Assembly: GCA_035079385.1 (NCBI GenBank)
Contig: JAVHKY010000030.1
Span: forward strand, 6,797,001 to 6,861,000
Origin: Aspidiotus rigidus
Lineage: Eukaryota; Arthropoda; Insecta; Hemiptera; Diaspididae
Length of the DNA: 64,000 bases
Reading direction: 5' to 3'
The notes under the pieces were generated by a model, which was given only the letters and a program-made list of their open reading frames with translations, did no database searches and was not told where the DNA came from. Position numbers and translations under genes: made by a program. This document shows, piece after piece, positions 12,840 to 23,699 of the stretch; the stretch's first letter is position 1; every line of letters starts with the position of its first letter.

Positions 12840-13450
12840 ACCAGGTCGACTCCAACTCGGCTCTCTATCTCAACCTTGAGTCGACTCGAGTCGACCGCAA
12901 ATAGACTCAGAATGACTGGAAGTCGACTCCAGGTATTATTTCACGTCAATTATATGTCATTCATCGGTTGAAGACTTGCAATCAAGTCGTTATTGTGTCG
13001 ATTCGACCATGCCGCGCTGGTCAAGCGAAACTAGGATTCTCAATAGCTCAGGTGACTCATCTGCGAGTAACGATGTTACCCAACAGGCAGATTGATACAA
13101 AAAGTCGACTGTACATCGACTCCAGATTGACGCAGATTTTAAGTCGACCAGCATACATTGCCAGAAAATTGATGATCGACTGTTACTTGATGCAAAAGAA
13201 GGTCGATGAAAAAATTTGTAGAAGTCGATTGGAAATCGACGTCAATTTGAGGTCATTTGAAACTCGACAAGCGTACATTACTAGAGAATTACAAATCGAT
13301 TTGGAATAAACCCGGCAGAGAAGTCCATTTCAGGTCGATAAAAAATTTGGAGAAGTCGACCATTAGTCGATTCAAATTAGAGCAGCGTACATTACCAGAG
13401 AAATACAAATCGACGGATCAGCACAGTCGGTCGATTCGGCGTGAAAAATG
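12840..13450 (-). repeat. Diverged 'TCGA' repeat, locus 2 (inverted relative to locus 1)
   Basis: Carries the reverse-complement motifs of the array at 3,480-4,330. The phrase GTACATTACCAGAGAA(A/T)TAC with AAATCGA occurs near 13,153, 13,272 and 13,390, so the period is about 118 bases, and AGTCGAC and GTCGATAAAAAATTTG motifs lie between. The two arrays are about 9 kb apart in opposite orientation. Frames at 12,968-13,309 and 13,257-13,475 are the repeat read through. Confidence 0.75.
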
Positions 13451-13459
13451 GGTCAAAAT

Positions 13460-14954
13460 ATTCACGAAATACTGATTACAACATTGTAGACAAGAGTGAA
13501 GTGCTGCTGTACAACTCAACAGTTTAGTTCGCGAGATGCTGCTGGATTGATTTTCTACGCAGAAACGAGATCAATTTAACGAAACGACTCACCTTCGACG
13601 GAGACCTAAGGAAACGAGACAATTTATACTCTCAAAATCATAGAACGATTCGCGCAAAGAAATTCGAGCATGAAAATGACATCCTAACGCTTCGCCGACA
13701 CCAATGTTCGCTAGGTTATCTACTATTGTTGTGGATCTCTATTTGCTGATAGAAATTCTATTTATCGAGGATGAGAAAGTCTTAGGCTCTTATATACGCG
13801 TTGATGCAGTTACCTTCCATTTCCCAACAAAACACAAGTATTATAGTGAAGATGTATTGGTATTTTTTCTCCTTCGTTCAAGTCGCTGAAAATCGTGGTG
13901 AAGTAAATTTAAGGAGGCTGAGACCCGTCCAAAAGGCTCTAAAGTTTTGTCATGAAAACAGGTTACAATATTACAAAAAAACTGAGTTCTCAATTTCGCT
14001 TTCTAAAATTTAACAAAATGCCTACTGATACTGCACTGTTTATTTGCAATAATTCTCAATTCTATAGTGGACACGCTCGAAAAGCCCATCACTTTTCAAT
14101 AATCAGAACACCTCTTACGAACGAATTCAAATTCTTCTACTTTAGGCGCGTCGAAAAGAGGCGAAAATCGCTTTCTCGAAAATGAGAAAAATCGTTCTCT
14201 ACCCCCGTCTCCGTATAAAACACGTATCTAATTACAATAAAGCGTACAACGTAGGAAAAAAATTTAATGTAATTTCGCTGTTCGAAAGACAAAAGATACG
14301 AGATCCGAGAACCCGTTATAGGAAGGAATAGAAATTTTCAAACTTTTGTAAAAGAAGAGAAAAAAAAGTGAGAGAATGAGAATGTGAAAGAGAAAAAATA
14401 AAAAAAAATGAAGAGGATTTTATTGTTGTGTTTTCGACAAATGAAAATAAAAACTTACTTAAAATAGTTTTAAAAACTCGGCCGAATTCTAAAATTTATT
14501 TTTAAAACGCTATAAGAAGTAACAGACTTTCTTTTTTTCCCGCATTTCTCTTTTTTTGAGCTCGTTTCTAATGAAAAAAGTTTAGTTTTGTCGCACACTT
14601 TCTACTTCTCGTATACGTATCTATTATATTACACATTACTGTATTACTTTTCTGGGTCATGCGAATAAAAAAAAAAGAACTCTTCGTCCATAGAAATGCG
14701 AAGAACGGTGGCTAGCGATTTGTGTACCGATTTTGCACCAACTAAGTACCTACTCTTATTTTTATTTTCCTCTTCCTCGCTTTCCAGCGAGTATCAATAT
14801 TTATCATATTTGTACAAACAACGACGCAATGAAAGAAATGATGCAATGATTTGATGCTGCGAGTGTATGTGATCATTTGAACAAGAATAAGAGACCAGAA
14901 TCGTCTGTGTAAATTAATTCTTCATTTGCGGTTTCCGGGAAACAGGGAAACAGA

Positions 14955-14990
<36 letters not shown>

Positions 14991-16790
14991 CCGTCCTCAT
15001 TATTGAAAATAACCTGGTCGTTAGAAAAATACTTGGTCAACCGAATCGAAGAGCAAACAAGAAGTAAGGAAAAGCTCGAACGCTAAGCAGAAACAAAACG
15101 ACTCCCAAGAAGCCATCGTTTCACCTGAAGTAATTTGTTCGCATTTAAAATACAGCGTGAAGATACTCTTGCGATAGCGACTCTTGTTTCGCTCTTTATT
15201 ACCTTTCGTCGTGAAGCAAGCAACGCAGAATATACGAGCTAAACAAACTCCTAGAGAGCGTGTTTGTGACTTCTCCTTACATACGTAGAATCCGGGTACA
15301 TATAACGAAATATACTCCAGTACTGACTGAGTAAAACAGGAGATGATTTTTAACCCTAATCTACCCTGCATGCGGCTTTACATTAGTATCTGTAATAAAG
15401 ATATGTGCTTCTCACACACACAAGTTATTTTCTTTATTAGTTCACGCTTGTGTGTGTGTACATTACAGTCGAAGGCATAAATAAAATTGGCACAGGAGGT
15501 ACAGATAGAAAAAAAAAACAAAAACAACTGACCTGTATCCTCCCGACGGAACTTAATAAATGTTTCTTTACACTTCTTTTCTTTTTTAAATGGCGTCTGG
15601 CAGTAGCATTGTTGTGTTTATTAATTGCGCAAAATTTTTCTGTCCTATTTCAGGAAGTAATATTTTTGCAATGGGTTTTGTGTTTGGCTTTTTACAAAAA
15701 GTCGCATTCTCTCCGGATAACGTTTCGTAAGTCGCCCTAAGAAATGTTCAATAATACGACCTGAATTTGGAACAAAGAGGGAGAGCAGGAAAACGAATTT
15801 TGAGAATTTTGCTTGCCTGTAGGAGCTTTTTGAACATCTCAAACTTACGAGGTTAATATACATTCTCTAGATCTCTACCGTAAGGTCTCCTCTTCTTCAT
15901 TTTCTGTCCATCTCACTCTCGATAAGAATACTAATATTTGTTTCCTCATTTAAGAAGACACCATAAAAAAATACATACAGAGCACTGAAGATCGTAAAAT
16001 AAATGCATAGACTTGTAGAGAAACTTGATGAAGAAAAGAATCCATACTGATTGCAAATCTGTCGACGAAGGAGTGTCTACGTCGATTGATTTAGTCACAG
16101 CCTAAGTATATGAAAATCACATGTATTTTATATCACGTTTCGTTTGCTACCCACAAAATTTTGATCGTCAACTATATTATTAGTATGGTAACGTGATTAT
16201 ATTGGTAACAGAAACAGAAGTTTTCCGAATCCTACTATGACCAGAACACAGTTTACTCCTCTTGAGGTACCTGAAGCCGGAGGTACCTGAAGCCATGATT
16301 ACCGACCATAATTAAATACCAACCGCTTATCTCTGACAGCCAAATTTGAACGTCAAAACCACAATTACCTCACGAGTTTTATCAAAACTCTCCTCCCCCA
16401 TGGTATCTATGGGCAGCCTCAAGAATCTTTTTAAATAGAATAAATCCGTTCTTGAATTTTATGGTAAATGAACCCGCTCTCATTTGTTCAAGCTCTGAGG
16501 CTGATTGTTTAACCGAAAGTACTCGACGGCTGGGTTTGGCGTGGTTTTCTGTAATCTACAACTCATTTTTGAGTACACTTCTTTGTTTCAATCTTTTTGA
16601 ATCTTTGAACTAGGGCAGAGTCCCTTCTTTCAAAACTACCTTCGATCATTTCACATAACTCCAAACCACTTCAGAGCCCCTCTTCTCTAAATTGGGAGGA
16701 GCCACTTCCAATCTCTACACTAAATGAAAGCCCCTTTACGTCACAGCAAATTCTCTCAATGTACCGATTTTTTCGAAAATATTGAAAAAA
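13460..16790. other. Non-coding stretch with a long T-run
   Basis: No gene recognised. A T-run of about 28 bases lies at 14,958-14,986. A short direct duplication of GGTACCTGAAGCC lies at 16,265-16,295. Confidence 0.5.
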
Positions 16791-16795
16791 TATTT

Positions 16796-17029
16796 GTGAC
16801 GCGACCTGAGAAACCCCGCCACTTGTCGGAAAAATAGAATATTTTCGAGCGCGCTGCCGTTCACTGCCACTAGACCGCGTTATATAGTTGAACTACGTTG
16901 AAATTTCGTAAATACGTTACCAAACGTATCTACCATGATTTCATCACATAATTAGGAAATGACAACTTTTTCCCTTTTCTATAAAATTCTGTTTTCCGAC
17001 GAGTGACGGGGTTTCTCAGATCGCGTCAC
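16796..17029. mobile_element. 234-bp MITE-like element with ~42-bp terminal inverted repeats
   Basis: The left arm starts GTGACGCGACCTGAGAAACC at 16,796. The right arm, read in reverse complement from 17,029, starts GTGACGCGATCTGAGAAACC. Pairing continues through CCCGCCACTTGTCGG / CCCGTCACTCGTCGG with few mismatches. The interior is too short to encode a transposase. I could not define a clean target-site duplication. It lies immediately left of the mitochondrial insertion. Confidence 0.85.
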
Positions 17030-17129
17030 ATTAATATTAATATCAATTTTATAATTAATTAAATACAAATTTCAATCCAAAAATTATAATATTTCAATAA
17101 ATTACTGAATGTTTTCAGTAAAAATATTG

Positions 17130-18110
17130 ACAAATTTAAATTTGACAGATCATAAATTATATTGACCATATTTATTCAAATTATTATTGGATTTTGTATT
17201 GAAATAATTATTTTTTGTATTCATTTGACGTATTCATAATAAATTCATGTATAATTTATCATAATTTAAATTACGATTGAATATTTCGATTATTTCCTAA
17301 ATTTAAGATCTACACCATTTTTTTTTTAAATTCATATTATATTACGGAGTATAATCAATAAACATTTTATAAATATAAAAATATGATACTCTGGATCAAT
17401 TATAATAATTAAATTTTATTAATAATAATTTCTTTTCTTGGTTATTCACTAGTATGAAGATAAATATATTGAGCCACAATAAATATTACTAATTTATTGC
17501 TGCAACTCTTTTAGTTGGAAATAGTCTTATATTTTTAATTTGAGGTAATCGATTTATTCATAATTATATTTTAATTCATCGATTTTTTTTCAATTCTTTT
17601 TATTTTTAATATTTTCATTCATTCATTTAATTATTTTACATGATAATAGAACTTCAAAATCTTTTGAATCCTTTATTTATTTTGAAGATATTATATCATT
17701 ATTAATATTTTCATATATTTTCTCAATAATTAATATTATATTTTACCATTAAAAATGAATAATTCATATGATTTTAATCAGACAATAATATTTAAAACTC
17801 CTAATCCTATTGAACCAGAATGAAATATTTTCTATTTTGTTATTTAATTTTACATTCAATTTATAGAAAATCATTAGGATTACTTATAAGATAATAATAA
17901 ACTCATTCATTAAAGTATTCTTTTACCATATTTGGACAAATCAAAAGTCATTGATAAATAGATTTCATACGGAAAATTTTTTATTTATATTTTAATTGAT
18001 ATAAATGATTTGAATTTCTTTTATGAGTTCGAAAACATTTAAAAGTACCTTATATTTTAATGGTAAATGAATTATTAATTATCTATTTCAGAATATTCAA
18101 TTCAATTTAT
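17130..18110 (+). pseudogene. cob: Nuclear mitochondrial copy of cytochrome b (NUMT)
   Basis: Read with the invertebrate mitochondrial code (TGA = Trp), fragments match cytochrome b in order. IQIIIGFCIE (about 17,170-17,215) corresponds to the early helix, and VNYDW.FR (17,262-17,290) to the conserved 'DVNYGW' region. W-A-T-x-x-ITNLL (17,470-17,500) corresponds to 'WGATVITNL', and TPNPIEPEW (17,797-17,823) to 'TPxHIQPEW'. After a frameshift come YFLFCYLILHSI (17,826-17,862) and then PYILM.NELLIIYF near the C-terminus (18,045-18,090). Several frame changes and TGA codons rule out nuclear function. Nearly the whole gene is present. Confidence 0.9.
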
Positions 18111-18149
18111 TTTCAAAAAATAATATTTAATTAAGTTATCAAGTAAAAA

Positions 18150-18665
18150 TTATTAAAAGATAGATAATAATTATACAAACTTATAAAAAGAATAAAAAAA
18201 AAAATAATAAATTTCTTGGAAAATATTAAAATTGATAGAAAATCATCAGATAAAAATTAAATAATAGCTCCAATAAAACTAATTTGTACATACTAATTAA
18301 AAAAAAAGGAACATGAAAATTTAATCAATATATATTAAATAATAATGATAAAAAATTATTTTTCCAATAATCACTACTTAAAATTATTTAACACTCAAAA
18401 ATATAAACTAATATTATCAGAAGAGGAGGAATTTGTATTTCGCTAATTATTAAAATTTAATAAAAGAAAGATTTTAATTGTAATAAATAAAAATATAAAT
18501 GTTCTTTAATTAACAATTTAATCGTATCAAATAAAATAAACCAATAAATAAAACTTTATGAGGACCAGAACAAAATAAGATTAATCTTACTATTTTTTGT
18601 TCCATTGATGAGAAAAAACCTATTTGTATTATTATTAATAAAATTAAAATTATCAATTTAATTTA
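18150..18665 (-). pseudogene. nad1: Nuclear mitochondrial copy of NADH dehydrogenase subunit 1 (NUMT), shortened
   Basis: On the minus strand the N-terminal part reads IQIGFFSSMEQKIV....CSGPHKVLFIG (18,545-18,640). This corresponds to the ND1 '[24 protein letters not shown]' region with the GPxKVxxxG signature kept. A frameshifted DTIKLLIKEH segment, corresponding to 'DAIKLFTKE', follows. The rest is AT-rich and degenerate. The gene occupies only about 500 of the usual ~930 bases. Its opposite orientation right after cob is the ancestral insect arrangement, so the two were inserted as one piece. Confidence 0.8.
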
Positions 18666-18719
18666 TTATTTATTTATTTTAAATTCTAAATCTAAATTTT
18701 AATAACATCAAAACAATTT

Positions 18720-20290
18720 GTCGGAAATTCTTACCAGAAATAATCAAACTAACATCGAAAGGAGAAGATCGATATGACCGGTCTAGTTTGATAAAGAATA
18801 GGACAAATAATAAATTTGGAGAAGCGAGCAGAGCTTGAAACTGCGTGCTTCCAGACTAGCATAGCGGTTCAATTAGAGTATCGCGATTGTAGCGCCACTC
18901 AAAGCGAAATGTTAAACAGGGTTTGATCTCTACAGTTGGCGGACGCGTATATAACATTCCAGACTCTCGATCCATTCTACAAAAGATAACCGACGCAAGT
19001 CACGTTGGACTTGACTTATGCAAGTAGTTTGAATTGACGGGAAGCTTCAAAATATCACCCTTGAAACCACTATCTTATGATGACTTCTTTGATATCGAGA
19101 ATTTTTTTCTTCATATTTCATGTCTTTAATAACCTCCCCACTCAGCCTCCGTTATCAAGACCGCCTTCCAGACGTTGGACTTGGAAAATTTCCACCGAAA
19201 CCCTATTGGTAACTGAACATACAGTATACTAAGCTTAGGCCAGAATTACGGGAAAGCGAACAAGCAGAGAAGAGAAGCCCGTCAGTTAATTAGCCTCAGA
19301 AGTCCTACAGTAAGGATTAGGAAAAGTTTTGCGTTTTGAGCCAATATAAAACCAGTAATCTCTAACGTAAAGCTTTCTATAAGTTCATCAGCTGGAATTT
19401 CAACCTGCTGATGGCGCTATGGCCTTTACTTTTTTTAAGGCAAAAATGGCATCATTTCAAATACCTAGGGCATATTATGAATAATATATGAGACAAGATC
19501 TCGGTCAGCACGTTTTTTTCAGATCTCATAAGAGTCAAATCACAGACCATTTTTCGTAAAAGTATTTGCGGCCACGCCCGAAAATCTTTACAAGTTTCTA
19601 CAATACATCGAAGTCTCGCCCACCATAACTGAAACGCGTACCCTTCTCTTTCACTGTATATATAGCCACTGCACTGTTGAAAATTTTCGATATTCTTCAA
19701 CTAGATTACAGCCCCCTTTCTTCCGACGCGGTGATAATCACATTTTAAAATCTACGCGAGTCTTCAAGCACATCTTCCTTTCTTTAGATGTACTAACAAC
19801 CAAATTTGAAAATCTTCACAAGGTAGGTCATCGCTCCTTCCCTCCTACGATTTTGCTAACTTTGAGAATCTTCAAGGGAAATATATAATTGCACATAAAA
19901 AAAAAGTGACTTCAGCGTAATGCACCTACACCATAAAAGTGTATAGCTGAACAAAATTTCAAGTGTAATTCACATAATGAATCCTTCACAATATTTTAAA
20001 CCATATGCGCTCATATTTTAATGAAATTAACACAACGCCTTGACGCAAAGGAGTTTTTCATTTACAAACCTTTTCGCCTTCTCCTCCTTTCATATGCAAT
20101 ATTATTAACCTACAGGTAGTTGAACTTCTTGTCTTTTCCTCACTTGATCTGTAATATCATTAACTTTTGAAGTTTCTTCAAGTTGAAAGATGACCAACAT
20201 TTATGACTCAGTGATTCAAGATTCTTTTGGAAAGAAAGTATTCTGTATACAGTCTGCGTACAATCATTTATACTTTCTTTTAGTCTAGAA
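18720..20290. other. Non-coding stretch, no recognisable gene
   Basis: Base composition returns to background right after the mitochondrial insertion. A phrase GGACTTGGAAAATTTCC at 19,175-19,191 resembles the dispersed GGGACTTGG unit. No domain or RNA gene recognised. Confidence 0.5.
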
Positions 20291-20381
20291 GTGCGTGACA
20301 GATAGTGAAGTATGTGTTTTTCAAAGACGCATTACTCGTATTACTCGCGTTATTCCTATTATTCGGTTTCTTTGTTGCATT

Positions 20382-20585
20382 ATGGATACTTCGTATCTCG
20401 AAGATTTTCGCTGTTCAGCCGATCTTAGTGAAGACGAACCGCAGCCGAAACGCAGAAGACAGACTCGAATTTGGTCAGAGAAGAAATCATTTGAATGTGC
20501 TGATCAAGCTGAAGCCGCAAAGCGCTCTCGTCAAATTTGGAAAATTAAGAATAACATATTTCAAATTTTTTTAATGGGTTTTTAA
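20382..20585 (+). pseudogene. Possible N-terminal fragment of a MULE/SWIM-type transposase gene
   Basis: A 67-codon frame starting MDTSYLEDF. It has an acidic stretch (SADLSEDE), then a basic cluster PKRRRQTR, then IWSEKKSFECADQAEAAKRSRQIWK. The aromatic-x-E-x-x-F...AEAA...W pattern resembles the start of arthropod MULE transposases that carry a SWIM zinc finger ('W.F.E.F.s.eeAE......W'). The expected downstream part is missing: the frame runs into AT-rich sequence and stops. It may be a truncated relic of the kind of element seen at 62.7-64 kb, or an unrelated first exon. Confidence 0.35.
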
Positions 20586-20599
20586 TAAATTTTTCTGTT

Positions 20600-23540
20600 C
20601 GATTATTTTTATCTAGTTTAATACATTTTTATATTGCGCATGTTTTTATTTTTTAAGCGTTTTTTATTATCTTTATGTGAAATGTTCAATGTCTTGTTGC
20701 AACAATTTTTTTTCTGTTTAAAAGACCTGATTTTTATGTGTTTTTCTCCTTTTTTTGGGTGGCTTTAAATGCATGCCAATCTTCAAATAAGTACCTCTAG
20801 AACAGGTTACAGCCACCTTTTCCTAAAGAACTCGCAGTCTTCGAATAAGGTCGAAGCCCTTTCCGAGCTCAGGATTGCACTAATATCTATCAAATTTTTG
20901 AATTGATCACATATCGACAATACGAGCTTAAATTCAACAGACATATGGTAAAAGATCACTACAAACTTCGACACAAGAAATCAACCGGTGGGTATGAATA
21001 AAACCACAATAAATCGTTTAATTCGGGTCACCTCATATAGCAGCGAAAAAGTTTTGCGGACATCCTTATTCTCGTAAATGACCAAAAATAGTACTATTAC
21101 TGTGCTTAATAATTGTTTGAGTTTCATTTGATTTTTGGCCATTTGAGGACTACTGCGATATGTTTATCGTAGCAACAACCAAAGCGGGACGCCAACTAAA
21201 GACCACGATCCCATTAGCGGAGAATAAGTTACTAAAAAAACATCCAATTGGAAAATCCTTTTCGTTGTTCGTATCTGGAATTGGAAATCTAGAAAGCGAA
21301 TAATTTGACTTTTGTAGTCTAACAATATGGGAAAGCGGCAAGCGTATTTTGGCTCATTCCAATAATGATTTTCCTATGAACTTGGCGAATGCAAATTAGC
21401 TAGGAGTAAGAAATGAAAATTTAATACGAATATTGTTGTCGCAGGTTAGGTCGACAAATAAATCGGAATCATTTCGAATTTTACATGATATTTTCTTTCA
21501 CGGAACGTGTCGCACTCGTACACTCTCTCCTTTTCGACTGGAAACGAGAAGCTATTCGATTCGGCAGTTCACACTTAACTAAGTTTCTCGCAGGAAAGTC
21601 GAATGCGGTAAGTTTCAAGCACGTACAGTAATTTCCCATCGTCTCTTTTTGTTTTCCTTTTGCCTTAAGGATACGTGCACCGGTCTATGAATAAGACGCT
21701 TAGAAGGAAGTCAGAAACTGCCATCACATGTCGTTCTCAGGATACATAAATCATATGAAATTGCTTCGTCTGCAAATTATACTCATATATTTTCTCTTGT
21801 TCCTCTCACATCTCTCATTAGATAGATTGGCATATGGTGGTTTATTAAAGTTTTTGTTGTTCCCAGATAGGTGTTTAATAATACAAGGTGATACACTCGT
21901 ATTGCCTCTTCGCTATTCTTTCTCGATGCTAATTAATAACAAGAACGGATGAGAAATATTTCTATAATATTGCAAGAAAACGTAGACTTGCGGATAAAAG
22001 TCGCCAAGTTAATTACTATTTTGTTTCCCGCTTTTAGTATACGATCCCATTAGCAAATTAATTTCGACAGTTCTTCATGATATTCACATTTCGAAATGTG
22101 AACATCTTGCGTAGGCTTCTGCCATCGTTGAGGAAAAAAATAAAAGGATGATGGCGGCATTAATTAACTCGACAATAAGTCAGTATCGTTTTGCTGACAA
22201 AGAGAAAAAAATGCATTGGGTTGATTAATTTTTTTCCTCATTGAATAACGAGTAACCCACATTTGAAGCGTAAATGTTCTTGAGCAGATAAGCCGCTTCT
22301 TTAAAGAAATGAAAATTCGAACCCATATCAAAAATACGGATGATGACAAAATGGAAAGAAAAAAAAAACTTTCGAAGCCAGGTTCGAAGAGATGACATTT
22401 CTTTGTTTTTCAAATTTAATTTGATCAATTACTGCTCGTTTATTCTAAATTTATGATTAGGTTTTCAAAGATGCGAGCGGGAACACTATGAAAGAAATAG
22501 AGGGTAAGATGATACGAGAAATTAAGGAAAATTGTTGTCCTCACACAAAATTAGAGCTCAGCGATTTTCCCCTTTTCTTTCATTTGAACTTGTTACTTCA
22601 GAAATTTCGGGAGATTGTTGTGCCATGTTCCACGAATTTTACGAGCTTTCAACTGTATGAGTCGATTTAGAGTTACTTTACAACGGAAGTATAAGAGGTG
22701 GCATTAGCGAGGCAGGGACCAGAATATAACGGCAGCCTTAGGATTCCAATGCTAGTCAATCGATCGAAGTAATTTGAGGAGCGGGGGGAATACCTCATGT
22801 CAAATTGCTTATTCCGATTGACGTTGATCTACATAAAGACTACTTTGAAACACAGAAGCGTGGGAAACAGGCGTTAGCTGCGAGATATTTGGAACAGTGA
22901 CGGAGCTAGGATGGATTGGGGGGATGAGATCCCTTTCAAGGTTCACAATTTACTCTCGTTGCAATGTTCAATAGATCAAAAACATCAATGGGCATAATTC
23001 TTCAAAAATCACTCCTTCATCATGTTTTTTTCAATGAAAACTCTTCAGCGTTTACTCTTTTCATAGCTCTTTAATAACTAGAATTTTTTACACATTTTTT
23101 TTGACACTACAGGTGGTGGTCACACACGGGTCAATTAATATTCAAATTCGTCAATAAAAGAAAAAAAAAAAATTCAAGGCAAAAAGACAATCAACTATTT
23201 GAAAAGTACGCATCATGTGCAACTGCGCAGGTAAAGACGAGGATGCAGAGGTAAATTTGTGCGTCTGGAACCTCTGAGAGACTTATTGCGCACCTCTACA
23301 AAGCGAGACTTTTCACAAGCAGCGCAACGTAGTGTTTGTTAGCTATTGAAGAAAGAGACGACCGTTGAATGCGGCAATGGGGACAAGTTTTGCAGCAGTT
23401 AGCAGTGGTGAACCCTGGGCACCCGATGCGGGAACAATGAGCTCCCTTTCGCCTCTCATTATTGCGTTTTATCGCAAAACATCGGGTAAACAACTCTTTG
23501 AGATTTGCACGCCATGCGATTTTGTCCCTACGGCCACGCA
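20600..23540. other. Non-coding stretch, no recognisable gene
   Basis: No domain or RNA gene. A perfect 16-base palindrome CACATTTCGAAATGTG lies at 22,086-22,101. Homopolymer A-runs occur near 23,160. Confidence 0.5.
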
Positions 23541-23547
23541 GTTGTCA

Positions 23548-23664
23548 CAGTGCTGCCAGGCCATCACTTTATCAGTGTGGCACATTGGAGGAAAAATGTG
23601 GCACAATGTGGAACAATTGGATTTTTAGAAATATTGAATTGTTGTGCCACATCTGGCAGCACTG
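23548..23664. repeat. 117-bp nested inverted repeat (hairpin-forming)
   Basis: CAGTGCTGCCAG at 23,548-23,559 pairs perfectly with CTGGCAGCACTG at 23,653-23,664. Inside it, ATGTGGCACAA at 23,596-23,606 pairs with TTGTGCCACAT at 23,642-23,652. The two right-hand arms are contiguous while the left-hand arms are 36 bases apart. This could be a very short MITE or the end of a larger one. Four overlapping short frames cross it; none has a domain. Confidence 0.6.
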
Positions 23665-23699
23665 TTGTTAAGTGTGGTACGAGCCGAACGAGCATCAGC

